This document shows positions 1 to 7,966 of a stretch of DNA of 33,188 bases, piece by piece (position 1 is the stretch's first letter; every line of letters begins with the position of its first letter). The stretch lies in NCBI GenBank assembly GCA_009377745.1, contig WHTK01000034.1, positions 1-33,188 on the forward strand, in the 5' to 3' direction. The notes under the pieces are model-generated. The model did not search any database, was not told the origin of the DNA, and worked only from the letters and a program-made list of their open reading frames with translations. The DNA is from Dehalococcoidia bacterium. Its GTDB lineage: Bacteria > Chloroflexota > Dehalococcoidia > DSTF01 > WHTK01. The translations under genes were made by a program, and so were the position numbers.

Positions 1-2
1 CC

Positions 3-944
3 AGCCCCACGCCCTTGAGCCAGGCCAGCGCGGCGCCGGACCGGTCGGGACCAACAGCGACGCCGTCCGCCTCTGCTCCGGAAGAACAGGCGCCCGCCCA
101 ACCAGCAGCCGAAGAAGACATATCCGTCGCAGCTCTGGCCGCATCCTCCCCCACCCAGGAGCCGGTGGCTACCGCTAAGCCCGCCATCCCCCGCGCCTCG
201 ACGCCGCCGCCCGGTGTCGGGGCGCGGGCCTATGCCATCGTCGAGCGTGACTGCAACGCCTTGCTCTGGGGGCAAAATGAGCGGGAGCGTCTGCCACCCG
301 CCAGTCTGACCAAAATCGTCACCGCCCTCGTCGCGGAAGAGAAGGCCAGCCTCGGCGAGATGGTCGATGTCGGCGTCAGTGGCTCGCAGATGGCGAAACG
401 CGGCTCATCCGTCATGGGCCTGGAGCCGGGGATGGAGGTCAGCGTGCGCGACCTGCTCTACGGCCTCTTTCTACCCTCCGGCAACGATGCCGCCCTCGCC
501 CTGGCAGAGCACATCGGCAGCAACGCGAGTGACTTCGCCGACATGATGAACGACACGGCCGGCCGCTTGGGCATGAACGATAGCCATTTCTCCAACCCGC
601 ACGGCCTCGATTCCAGCGCCCTCTACTCCTCGGCGCTGGATATGGCCATCGCCGGTGACGCCGCCCTGGACGACCCTGAGCTGGCGCAGATTAGTGTGGA
701 GCCGGACTACAAGCCCGCGTGGGACGGACCGGAGCTGCGCAACGGTAACAAGCTCCTGGACATGTATCCCGGGGCCTTCGGCGTAAAGATCGGCTACACC
801 ACCAAAGCCCGCCAGACCATCGTCGCCGCGGCCGAGCGCGACGGCCGCCAGATCATCGTCTCTCTCTTCGGCAGCGAGAACCGCTACACGGACACGATTG
901 CCCTCTTCGACTGGGCCTTCGCGAAGGCGCCGTCCGCCTGCTAA
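3..944 (+). CDS. D-alanyl-D-alanine carboxypeptidase (peptidase S11), 5' end outside window
   Basis: The frame is open to the left edge, so the true start and the signal peptide or membrane anchor probably lie upstream; the first possible start inside is TTG at 15. Numbering from that TTG, residues 1-68 are a Pro/Ala/Ser/Thr-rich linker. The catalytic domain then shows the three penicillin-binding motifs: SLTK at 97-100 (Ser97 nucleophile, Lys100), SGN at 155-157, and KIG at 258-260 where the family normally has KTG. Proteins of this family trim the terminal D-Ala from peptidoglycan stem peptides outside the membrane. The short end after KIG leaves no room for the C-terminal domain and amphipathic anchor of PBP5-type enzymes, so any anchor should be N-terminal. 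It is followed by a terminator-like hairpin and then another peptidoglycan gene. The family assignment is firm; the exact substrate is inferred. Confidence 0.9.
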   Translation, partial: SPTPLSQASAAPDRSGPTATPSASAPEEQAPAQPAAEEDISVAALAASSPTQEPVATAKPAIPRASTPPPGVGARAYAIVERDCNALLWGQNERERLPPASLTKIVTALVAEEKASLGEMVDVGVSGSQMAKRGSSVMGLEPGMEVSVRDLLYGLFLPSGNDAALALAEHIGSNASDFADMMNDTAGRLGMNDSHFSNPHGLDSSALYSSALDMAIAGDAALDDPELAQISVEPDYKPAWDGPELRNGNKLLDMYPGAFGVKIGYTTKARQTIVAAAERDGRQIIVSLFGSENRYTDTIALFDWAFAKAPSAC

Positions 945-964
945 TCATCTAGCTATCACGCTCC

Positions 965-1004
965 GAAGTCCGTCCGCGGCTACCTCCCGGCGGACTTCCG
1001 CTTT
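965..1004 (+). terminator. Terminator-like hairpin after the carboxypeptidase gene
   Basis: An 8-bp perfect stem, GAAGTCCG at 965-972 with CGGACTTC at 991-998, is followed by CGCTTTTC. The 18-nt loop is rather long, so this is a moderate call. It lies 20 bp past the stop codon. Confidence 0.5.
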
Positions 1005-1156
1005 TCAGCAGGAACGAGATTGAAATCCCGCGGGCGGCAACCGTTTACTTCTCTATAGGACGGCCACGCTAACTTGGCTTCATCCTGTTGGGCTGCGCTC
1101 GCGCATATCCGCAGGGTCGTCATAACCCGAATCGCCCGGTGACCGGGGAGGATGTA

Positions 1157-3352
1157 TTGCACGGGACAATCCGCCAAAAGTCTGGCATGCGCCGCGCCTT
1201 CAATATTTTCATCGCCAGCGTTGTCGGCCTAGTCTTCCTCATGACGGCCGGCTCCGCTGTTGTATTCGCAATCGCCCTCATGACCTACAAGGCTTACGCG
1301 GACGACCTGGTGCCGCCGGACCAGCTGGCGATTAATCGTCCCTCTGCCGGCGCCAAAATCTATGACCGCAACGGCACGCTGCTCTACGAGTATGTCGACG
1401 ACCACGATGGCATCCGCATACCTACGACTCTCGATCAGGTCAGTCCCGCCTTCCTCGCGGCCACGATTGCGACCGAAGACGCCACCTTCTTCCAAAACCC
1501 AGGCGTCAACCCGAAAGGATTACTGCGCGCCGGCTGGGAGAACTTCAATCCTTTCGATGACAGCGGCCTGCTCAAGGGCACCGGCGGCAGCTCGATCACG
1601 CAGCAGCTGGTCAAGAACGTCTATATCCCCATGGAGCAACGCCGTGAGCGCTCCCTCGACCGCAAGATGCGCGAGATCGTCTACTCTCTCGAGCTGACCA
1701 AGCGCTACGACAAAGCCCAAATCCTTGAGTGGTACATCAACCAGATCAGCTACGGCGGCATCTACACCGGCGTCGAGGCGGCCAGCCAGGGCTACTTCGG
1801 CAAGTCTGCCCGAGACCTGACCCTGGCTGAGGCCACACTGCTGGCCGGCATCCCTCAATCCCCGGCCGCCTACGACCCCGTATCCAACCTTGAGGCGGCC
1901 AATGCGCGGCGCAACGAAGTCATTGACCTGATGTCGCGCCACGAGGCGATCCAGATCGGCGCCACCATGTTCTACAACACCAATCTGGAGGAGCTGGCGG
2001 CGGCCCGGCAGGAGGAGCTCACCGTCGGCACGCCCAGCTTCCCCATCGAAGCGCCCCACTTCGTCTTGACCTACGTGGCGCCCCAGCTCGAGCAGATCGT
2101 TGGCCGTGACGCGATGATGCACGACGGCCTCGAAGTCACGACGGCCATCGATCTCGACCTCCAGTACCGCGCCGCCGAAATCCTCGAGAGCCGCATCTCT
2201 GAGTTCGAGCGCATATCCAACACCCACAACGGCGCCGTCCTTGTCATCGAGCCGTCTACGGGCGAGATATTGGTCATGCTCGGCAGCCGTGACTACTTCC
2301 GTGAGGACATCGATGGCAATGTCAACAATCTGCTGGCCCTGAACTCGCCCGGGTCCACTTTCAAGCCCTTCGTCTATTTGACGGCATTCATGAAGATGGG
2401 CTGGGGGCCTGGCACCAGGATCCAGGATTCCCCCGTCAGCTACCGCGAGATCGACGGCACGGTCTTCTCGCCCGTCAACCCTAACAAGAACTACAGCGGC
2501 AATATCACGCTGCGCAACGCCCTCGGTAACTCCCTCAACGTGCCTGCCTTCAAGACGGCGCTCCAGGTCGGCGTCCCCAACATCGTCTCGTTTGCCAAGA
2601 GCGTCGGATTCACCTCTCTGGACGGCTACTACGGCCCCGCCATGGCGATCGGCGGTGTCGATCTCAAGGCCCTTGACCTGACCTACGCCTACAGCGTCAT
2701 CGCCAACGGGGGTGTCATCGCCGGACAGGACACCTTTGCCCCCGCCAAGCCGGACGAGCGCGGCATCGACCCGATCTCGATCCTGACTATCAAGGACGCC
2801 GAGGGCCGCACCCGTTACGACGTGGCCGAACACCGGCGCGAACACCGTGTCATCTCCCCCGAGCACGCCTACATGATCGCCGACATCCTCTCCGACCCGC
2901 GGGCACAGTGCATCACCTTCGGCTGCGGCGGCCTCAACGTGCCCGGCTATCGCGTCGGCGTGAAGACCGGCACCAGTGAGCCCTACGACCCCAAAGGTCC
3001 CAACGCCGGCAAGATCGGCGAGACCTGGGCGTTCGGTATCACTCCGGACCTCACCGTCGGCATCTGGGCCGGCAACTCTGACAACGCGCCGATCGTCAAC
3101 ATCTACAGCACCTCCATCTCCTACCGGGCGATGCGCGATGTCCTGCTCGCTGCCTATGGTGGCCGTCCCGGTACCAACTTTGAGCGGCCCGAGGGCGTGG
3201 TAACGCGGCAGGTCTGCACCCAGCTTCAGCGCACTGAGCCGCAGCCCGGCGACGACCGCCAGGATGACAACCGTGGCCGCAACAACAGGCAGGATGACGA
3301 CAACCGCGACCGCATCGAAGAAGTCTGCACAACTGAGCTGTCACTTCGTTAA
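1157..3352 (+). CDS. Class A penicillin-binding protein (bifunctional transglycosylase/transpeptidase)
   Basis: It polymerises and cross-links peptidoglycan at the outer face of the membrane. TTG at 1157 is chosen as start because GGGGAGG (1145-1151) ends 5 nt before it; this gives 731 residues. An upstream TTG at 1088 has no such site, and ATG at 1187 is a shorter alternative. A membrane anchor covers about residues 15-45. The GT51 glycosyltransferase domain has catalytic Glu107 in an EDATFF motif, GGSSITQQLVKN, and the later LLAGIPQSPAAYDP block. The transpeptidase domain has STFK (Ser400), SLN (459-461) and KTG (603-605). The last ~40 residues are a hydrophilic tail rich in Asp, Asn, Arg and Gln with two Cys (in VCTQ and VCTT) flanking it. 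All catalytic residues are present, so the enzyme looks intact. Confidence 0.95.
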   Translation: MHGTIRQKSGMRRAFNIFIASVVGLVFLMTAGSAVVFAIALMTYKAYADDLVPPDQLAINRPSAGAKIYDRNGTLLYEYVDDHDGIRIPTTLDQVSPAFLAATIATEDATFFQNPGVNPKGLLRAGWENFNPFDDSGLLKGTGGSSITQQLVKNVYIPMEQRRERSLDRKMREIVYSLELTKRYDKAQILEWYINQISYGGIYTGVEAASQGYFGKSARDLTLAEATLLAGIPQSPAAYDPVSNLEAANARRNEVIDLMSRHEAIQIGATMFYNTNLEELAAARQEELTVGTPSFPIEAPHFVLTYVAPQLEQIVGRDAMMHDGLEVTTAIDLDLQYRAAEILESRISEFERISNTHNGAVLVIEPSTGEILVMLGSRDYFREDIDGNVNNLLALNSPGSTFKPFVYLTAFMKMGWGPGTRIQDSPVSYREIDGTVFSPVNPNKNYSGNITLRNALGNSLNVPAFKTALQVGVPNIVSFAKSVGFTSLDGYYGPAMAIGGVDLKALDLTYAYSVIANGGVIAGQDTFAPAKPDERGIDPISILTIKDAEGRTRYDVAEHRREHRVISPEHAYMIADILSDPRAQCITFGCGGLNVPGYRVGVKTGTSEPYDPKGPNAGKIGETWAFGITPDLTVGIWAGNSDNAPIVNIYSTSISYRAMRDVLLAAYGGRPGTNFERPEGVVTRQVCTQLQRTEPQPGDDRQDDNRGRNNRQDDDNRDRIEEVCTTELSLR

Positions 3353-3413
3353 GCAGGCCGGGATTCCAGGTTGCCCCTGCAGACGGTGGCTTCAGGCCCA
3401 TCAACTCGGGACG

Positions 3414-3452
3414 CAAGAAGAAACCGCGGCCAGCCGGCCGCGGTCCTTCTTG
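3414..3452. terminator. Bidirectional terminator between convergent genes
   Basis: A 9-bp perfect GC stem (ACCGCGGCC 3423-3431, GGCCGCGGT 3436-3444) with a 4-nt loop is flanked by CAAGAA and TTCTTG, which extend the pairing. Read on the minus strand the 3' side is T-rich, which suits the end of the csbD transcript; on the plus strand it would end the penicillin-binding protein transcript. Confidence 0.75.
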
Positions 3453-3467
3453 ATGTTGGCGGGCGGG

Positions 3468-3692
3468 CTACATGCGCTCAGTCTTTGCCGGCTCCTCTTC
3501 TTCTTCATCCATCTTGCGCAGGCGCTCCCGGATTGAGTCCTCAGCTTCGCCGGTCTTCTGCTTGACCCAGCCGACGAGCTGGTCCACGTTACCGCCAAAC
3601 TTGTCGTATTCGTCGTCCGTGATGTCGCCCCAGGCCGACTTGACCTTGCCGCGCATTCGCTGCATGAAACCCTCAGTCTTGCGCTCGTTCAT
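3468..3692 (-). CDS. csbD: CsbD-family stress-response protein
   Basis: This 74-residue, highly charged protein carries the CsbD pattern: an RGKVKSAWGDITDDEYDKFGG stretch (around residues 14-34), then LVGWVKQKTGE. CsbD proteins are small soluble proteins of unknown mechanism that are often induced by general stress. The ATG at 3692 is preceded by a GGGAGG ribosome site. The C-terminus is a Glu-rich run. The upstream minus-strand gene ends 42 bp before it, so the two probably share a transcript. Family is clear from sequence; the stress role is family knowledge. Confidence 0.85.
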   Translation of the reverse strand: MNERKTEGFMQRMRGKVKSAWGDITDDEYDKFGGNVDQLVGWVKQKTGEAEDSIRERLRKMDEEEEEPAKTERM

Positions 3693-3734
3693 TGCGTACC
3701 TCCCTTTCCCGGTTGTTAAGCCGGCGCTTGCCGC

Positions 3735-4049
3735 CTAAGCATGGTGATAGGTGCTGTAGAAGCTGCCGCGCAGCAGACCGAACACGAGCATGCCGGCGAC
3801 GAGGTAGACCACGAATGCCAGCAATGAAGCCGGCTCAAAGGTGCCGCCGGTGTCCTCGACGGCCTTGTTCGCCAGGCCGAGGATGCCGAAGAACGGAGAC
3901 ACCCAGAACTCGCTGTAGTCGTACAGCCGTACAACCAGCTCGCTTTCGTCGTTAGCGCCGGCCAGCAGCGCGATAAAACGGCCACCCACCAGAGCCAGGA
4001 TCACGGCCCAGACCACACCAGCGATGGTTAGTACGAGGTCACGAAGCAT
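3735..4049 (-). CDS. Small two-TM membrane protein, possibly YggT-like
   Basis: The product has 104 residues with two long hydrophobic segments, at about 7-31 and 75-96, separated by an acidic then aromatic loop containing YSEFWVSPFFGI. The start at 4049 has AAGGAGT immediately upstream. The layout of two helices with a conserved-looking aromatic/Pro loop resembles YggT proteins, but I cannot confirm the family by eye. It is the first gene of a likely two-gene minus-strand unit with csbD. The function is unknown; a role in the membrane stress response is inferred only from its neighbour. Confidence 0.75.
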   Translation of the reverse strand: MLRDLVLTIAGVVWAVILALVGGRFIALLAGANDESELVVRLYDYSEFWVSPFFGILGLANKAVEDTGGTFEPASLLAFVVYLVAGMLVFGLLRGSFYSTYHHA

Positions 4050-4298
4050 CCTTACTCCTTTCTATCCTCTATGGGCGGAGGCAGGTCTAGCATCCCGCCT
4101 TGCCCGTGCACTGCGATAAAGCGCTGCCGGAAGCCTCTTACAGCGCTGTTTCACCGCTTGGCGGGTCCGTGCTCACGGCAGCAATGGCTTCGATATGCTG
4201 GCCGCTGAGCGCCTCACGCCGTTGAGATCGAGCTATCCCTACACTTAGGTTGGAATTCACATAGCGAGCTTCATGGAGTGAGTTCGAGGAGGCAAAAC
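4050..4298. other. Divergent intergenic region
   Basis: These 249 bp separate the minus-strand csbD unit from the plus-strand small-peptide unit and must hold both promoters. No convincing TTGACA/TATAAT pair was found on either strand, so an alternative sigma factor is possible. The only clear element is the GAGGAGG ribosome site at 4286-4292 for the gene at 4299. Confidence 0.4.
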
Positions 4299-4451
4299 AT
4301 GGTCGCACTGCTGCTTGTAATGCTTCTACTGATAGTGGTCTTCGGCGGCCTCGGCGTCTTCGTCGCGAAGGTGTTTCTGATCGGCCTCATTGCAGTGCTG
4401 ATCGTCGGCTTGCTCGCCGGTTGGACATCACGTCGGGGCCAGAGCGTTTAG
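4299..4451 (+). CDS. 50-residue hydrophobic membrane peptide
   Basis: This short gene encodes 50 residues, almost all hydrophobic, with two possible helices (about 2-21 and 24-41) around a single Lys24, and a basic tail WTSRRGQSV. A strong GAGGAGG at 4286-4292, six bases before the ATG, supports it as a real gene. It resembles the very small hydrophobic proteins of about 50-60 residues found next to stress genes in many high-GC bacteria; that likeness is an impression, not a family assignment. It is followed after 10 bp by the zinc-ribbon gene, suggesting one transcript. Function unknown. Confidence 0.75.
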   Translation: MVALLLVMLLLIVVFGGLGVFVAKVFLIGLIAVLIVGLLAGWTSRRGQSV

Positions 4452-4461
4452 GGACTCAAAT

Positions 4462-4677
4462 ATGGAAATCCGCCGCGAAGTCGAAGAGACGCAGGTCAAG
4501 CCCGTCGCGGGCATTTGGGCCTGTCCCAACTGCGGCCGTCGCATCCAGGTCATCGCCGCCAGCGAGACCCCAAAGGTACAGCCCTTCACCTGCGTCTGTG
4601 GCGCATTGATGGAGCCGGGTGAAGAGCACGCGCAGGCCGGCGAAGAGCCGAAGCAACCTAAGCCCGTTGATGATTAA
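4462..4677 (+). CDS. Small zinc-ribbon protein
   Basis: This 71-residue protein has Cys21-x2-Cys24 (CPNCGRR) and Cys44-x-Cys46 (CVCG), a four-Cys arrangement able to bind one zinc. The rest is polar, ending in a Glu/Lys/Pro-rich tail. The ribosome site (TAGGGA) overlaps the stop of the preceding gene, which points to translational coupling. No specific family was recognised. It lies between a hydrophobic peptide gene and a BON-domain gene on the same strand. Confidence 0.75.
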   Translation: MEIRREVEETQVKPVAGIWACPNCGRRIQVIAASETPKVQPFTCVCGALMEPGEEHAQAGEEPKQPKPVDD

Positions 4678-4723
4678 ATGGGCCATGCCGATGCTGACTG
4701 CCTGGCGAAGGCGAAGGTGACCG

Positions 4724-5452
4724 GTGAGCGTTTCCCCGGCTGAGATTGAGAAGGCTCTCGAAGACGAGATCGGCATCTCCGCTGCCATCGAGGATCTGGG
4801 TAGCGAACTGGGGGTCACCGGCATGGTCGGGACCGAAGGCGAGCGCCAGGCAGCGTTGGACATCGTGTCAGCGCTGGCGCCGGAGAAGCGGATCATCGAT
4901 AACCTGGAGATCGTCAATGTGCTGCCCGAGGATCTCGACGGTATGAGCCTCTCCGAGGCCGCAGTAGCAGGCTTTCCTGGCGCTATGCCGGAAACCTCCG
5001 ACGATGAGTCGCTGGAGCCGGGCGACTTCACCGACCAGGAAATCCTCGAAAACCCGCTCGGCGCCTCGGGTCCCGGCTACACGGCGGCGGATGAGGACAT
5101 TTCAGAGGGTGATGAGGTCTACATCCCGCCCACCGACCCCGTGCTGGACCGGCAGGGTGAGGTGCTGGGCGGCTTCGAGACCACATCAATGGATTCGGTG
5201 GCGGTGCCCAGGTCGGCGCTGGATGGCGAACCGGGCGATGAGGCCATCGCCGATGTGGTGCGCCGCGAGCTGAGAGAGGACGCCGCCACCAACGGCCTCG
5301 AAATCGAGGTCAGCGTCAGCCAGGGGAATGTCTATCTCCACGGTACGGTACAAAGCCTGATCGACGCCGAGAACGCCGAAGAGGTAGCTTTCCGCGTCGA
5401 GGGCGTGGTGGACGTCTACGACAAGCTTAAGATCGAGGACCTGCAGCTCTAA
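4724..5452 (+). CDS. BON-domain protein (two BON-like regions)
   Basis: The C-terminal ~70 residues (171-242) match a BON domain: an amphipathic helix (DVVRRELRED), then VSVSQGNVYLHGTV, then AEEVAFRVEGVVDVYDKL. BON domains are thought to bind phospholipid or link proteins to membranes. Residues ~5-72 look like a second, divergent BON, with EGERQAALDIV and RIIDNLEIVNVLPEDL. The middle (~75-165) is acidic and low in hydrophobic residues, probably a disordered linker. There is no signal peptide or membrane segment, so the protein appears cytoplasmic. The GTG start at 4724 follows GAAGGTGA (4713-4720). It lies 46 bp after the zinc-ribbon gene. Confidence 0.8.
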   Translation: MSVSPAEIEKALEDEIGISAAIEDLGSELGVTGMVGTEGERQAALDIVSALAPEKRIIDNLEIVNVLPEDLDGMSLSEAAVAGFPGAMPETSDDESLEPGDFTDQEILENPLGASGPGYTAADEDISEGDEVYIPPTDPVLDRQGEVLGGFETTSMDSVAVPRSALDGEPGDEAIADVVRRELREDAATNGLEIEVSVSQGNVYLHGTVQSLIDAENAEEVAFRVEGVVDVYDKLKIEDLQL

Positions 5453-5519
5453 GCGTGACTTTCATCGACCTGGTAGCCGCACCCGCCACCATTAGCTTAT
5501 CGAGTATCCTGCGCCAGGG

Positions 5520-5972
5520 ATGAGTGATCAAGACTTCAGCACGGCCATGCTCGGCGCCCTCATGCGCGAAGCCGGCGCCCTCGCCGGACGAGGGATCGAA
5601 AGGCTCTCCTCCCAGGCCAAGTCTCTCGCTCCCGGCCTCCAGCAGTTCGTCCTGGTCGACTGTAGCCCGCTCGCCGCTCGTCTCTTCCTCATCCACCCGG
5701 ACGGTTCGCCTCACGAATACTATCGCGAGACCGGCGATCAGCTATCCGCAGAGTTCGCCGGCCTCATCGGTCAGTTCATGACCACCGGCATGAATGAGCT
5801 CTCCGTCTCCGAGCGCCAGGACGTGAGCCGGCGTCTTGAGTTGGAGGGCATCGGTCTCGCCGTCTTAATCGAAAGCGAAACGGCGACGGTCCGCGGCCTG
5901 GCCATGGTCCACGGTCGCGGCTTGGCCGAGAGCGAGGAGCTCTTCCGGCTCATCTGGCCCTCACCGGCCTAG
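5520..5972 (+). CDS. Unrecognised cytoplasmic protein of 150 residues
   Basis: I do not recognise this family. The protein is soluble, with an amphipathic N-terminal helix (residues 5-36), a central LVDCSPLAARLFLIHPDG segment that could form beta strands, and an alpha/beta C-terminal half. There is no signal peptide, membrane helix or cysteine pair. Codon use matches the neighbours and the third positions are GC-rich, which supports a real gene. No strong ribosome site is visible before ATG 5520; GCCAGGG is the best candidate. It is 67 bp after the BON gene and 41 bp before the EamA transporter on the same strand. Confidence 0.65.
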   Translation: MSDQDFSTAMLGALMREAGALAGRGIERLSSQAKSLAPGLQQFVLVDCSPLAARLFLIHPDGSPHEYYRETGDQLSAEFAGLIGQFMTTGMNELSVSERQDVSRRLELEGIGLAVLIESETATVRGLAMVHGRGLAESEELFRLIWPSPA

Positions 5973-6013
5973 GGAGTCTGGAAGCTCCAGCGCAGACCAA
6001 GTAGGCTTGCCAC

Positions 6014-6955
6014 GTGCTCGGAGCCCTCATAGCTCTGCTTTCGGCGCTTGCCTTCGCCTTCAACGGCGTGCTGGTGCGTCGCGGCGTCGTGCATGCCACG
6101 GCTTCGCAGGGCGCCTTCGTGACCGTGCTGATGGGCGTGCCGATGTTCCTCATCGCCGCCCTTGTAGCCGGTCAGCTCCTGCGTATCGGCGACCTCTCGC
6201 TGGCAGCGTTCGGCTTCCTAACGGCGGCGGGCGTCATCCACTTCGTCGTCGGTCGCTACTTCAACTACCAGGCGATCGGCGCCATCGGCGCATCGCGGAC
6301 GGGGCCGCTGCAGGCGCTGCAGATCCCCTACAGCGTCGTCGTGGCGCTGATCTTCCTCGATGAGGGCGTCACGCTCTGGATGGTCATCGGTATCGCTTTG
6401 ATCATGCTGGGCCCCATCGTCATGGTCGAACGGCGGACCCCGGCCCCGGTAGCGGCAGCCGCTATGCCTGCCCCCGTGGCCCCGGCCGCGGATCAGCCAA
6501 GACCGCCTCTGCGACAGGTCGAGGGCTACCTCTACGCGGCGCTCTCCGCTGTAGCCTACGGGACCAGCCCCATCCTGATCCGCGCCGCGCTCGAAGGCGA
6601 GTCCGGCCTCTCGGTGCTGGGCGGGCTGATATCCTACTCGGCGGCGGCGGCCGTGCTCATGGCGAGCGTTGTCCTGCCCAGCCAGCGAGCTTTCATCGGC
6701 AGCATCAGCCCCCTGACCTTCCGCGTCTTCTTCGGCGCCGGCCTGGCGATCTTCCTAGCCCAGATGATGCGCTTTATCGCCTTATCGATGGCGTCCGTCG
6801 CGGTCGTCTCCACCCTGCAACGCGCCAGCGTCGTCTTCACGCTGCTGCTGACCTTGGGCATGAACCGGCACCTGGAGGTGGTGAACCCGCGACTCGTCCT
6901 CAGCATCCTCATCTCGGTTGCCGGCGCCGTGCTCGTCATAGTTGCCAGCAATTAG
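6014..6955 (+). CDS. EamA/DMT-family permease
   Basis: The product has 313 residues and the internally repeated layout of drug/metabolite transporters: two sets of about five helices separated by a Pro/Ala-rich hydrophilic linker at residues ~140-170. The N-terminal LIALLSALAFAFNGVLVRRG and the middle YLYAALSAVAYGTSPILIRA are the equivalent first helices of the two EamA repeats. Members move small metabolites across the inner membrane, but the substrate cannot be read from sequence. The start is taken at GTG 6014, which has no strong ribosome site. Confidence 0.85.
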   Translation: MLGALIALLSALAFAFNGVLVRRGVVHATASQGAFVTVLMGVPMFLIAALVAGQLLRIGDLSLAAFGFLTAAGVIHFVVGRYFNYQAIGAIGASRTGPLQALQIPYSVVVALIFLDEGVTLWMVIGIALIMLGPIVMVERRTPAPVAAAAMPAPVAPAADQPRPPLRQVEGYLYAALSAVAYGTSPILIRAALEGESGLSVLGGLISYSAAAAVLMASVVLPSQRAFIGSISPLTFRVFFGAGLAIFLAQMMRFIALSMASVAVVSTLQRASVVFTLLLTLGMNRHLEVVNPRLVLSILISVAGAVLVIVASN

Positions 6956-7052
6956 CAGCCGGCTCGGGATGATCGTTCAGATTCATCGCCGGATGAAGTA
7001 AAGTGGCGCAACGTCTCAGACTGAGCCTGCGATTCTAGAAGGAGCCAGCAGC

Positions 7053-7883
7053 ATGCGTTACGGCGTCAGCCTTCCTCAAGACCCGGCCGGCATGGACCCC
7101 GTGGCCGTGCGCGACTTCGCCCAGGCGGCCGAAGACCTGGGCTACGAGTTCATCAACGGCTCCGATAACCTCCTCGACACCGACTCCGGCAACGTCCGCC
7201 ATGAGCCGATCATCGCCAACACCTTCATGGCTGCCTGCACCTCGAAAGTGACCCTGGGCACCTCCGTCTTGATCCTGCCGGAGCGCCAGACCGCCGTCGT
7301 CGCCAAGCAGCTGGCGGAGCTGGATATGCTCAGCAGCGGACGCGCTCGCCTCGGCATCGGCCTCGGCAGCAGCGAGGAGGAGTACCGCGCCGTCGGCATG
7401 GATATGAAGACGCGCGGCCGGCGCATGGAGGAGCAGATTCACGTCCTGCGCGCCTTCTGGACCCAGCCGGTCGTCACCTACAAAGGCCGCTGGCATAACA
7501 TCGAGGGCCTGGGCGTCAACCCGCTGCCGCCCCAGAGGCCGATCCCGATCTGGGTCGGCGGCAGTTCCGACGCTGCCCTCAAGCGCATCGCTAAGCTGGC
7601 CGACGGCTGGATACCCGGCGGCTTCAGCGTCGAGGCGGTCGCGCCCGCCATCGAGCAGTTCAACGGCTATCTCAAAGACGCCGGCCGCAAGCCCGGGGAC
7701 GTCGCGATTCAGGCGCGCCTGCGCATCCTCACCGGCACGCCGGAGTCCTGGCTTCAGGCCCGCGACGGCTACGAGGCCGCCGGCGCTACCCATCTCGGCA
7801 TCATCATCAACGCGCCGGAGTACACGTCCATCGACCAGCACATCAAGCAGATCCGCGGCTTCATGGAAGCCGCGAAGGCATAG
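7053..7883 (+). CDS. LLM-class (luciferase-like, F420-type) oxidoreductase
   Basis: This 276-residue protein begins with the family's MRYGVSLPQDPAG strand and contains LDMLSSGRARLGIGLGS and IPIWVGGSSDAALKR, which are typical of bacterial luciferase-like TIM barrels, especially the F420-dependent subgroup. Such enzymes transfer hydride between F420 (or FMN) and a small substrate. The choice of cofactor is inferred from the subgroup, not from a residue I can prove. ATG 7053 follows AAGGAG at 7039-7044. It sits alone, 97 bp after the transporter and 83 bp before a histidine kinase. Confidence 0.85.
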   Translation: MRYGVSLPQDPAGMDPVAVRDFAQAAEDLGYEFINGSDNLLDTDSGNVRHEPIIANTFMAACTSKVTLGTSVLILPERQTAVVAKQLAELDMLSSGRARLGIGLGSSEEEYRAVGMDMKTRGRRMEEQIHVLRAFWTQPVVTYKGRWHNIEGLGVNPLPPQRPIPIWVGGSSDAALKRIAKLADGWIPGGFSVEAVAPAIEQFNGYLKDAGRKPGDVAIQARLRILTGTPESWLQARDGYEAAGATHLGIIINAPEYTSIDQHIKQIRGFMEAAKA

Positions 7884-7941
7884 GCCGCATAGGTATCTGA
7901 CTACGTCATGAGGGTTCCCTATTTTTATACACGAATGCAAC

Positions 7942-7956
7942 GAAGGGGACATGTAA
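7942..7956 (+). promoter_or_regulatory. Possible start-stop element before the histidine kinase
   Basis: A good Shine-Dalgarno (GAAGGGG, 7942-7948) is followed by ATGTAA at 7951-7956, a start codon directly followed by a stop. The kinase ATG lies 16 bases further on and has no ribosome site of its own. The SD is close to the ATGTAA and far from the kinase start. Confidence 0.3.
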
Positions 7957-7966
7957 GCTAAAGAAT

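Noticed and set aside
1520..2866. 448-codon open frame on the minus strand inside the PBP gene
   Set aside because: It is antisense to a gene with all catalytic motifs; long shadow frames are expected at this GC content.
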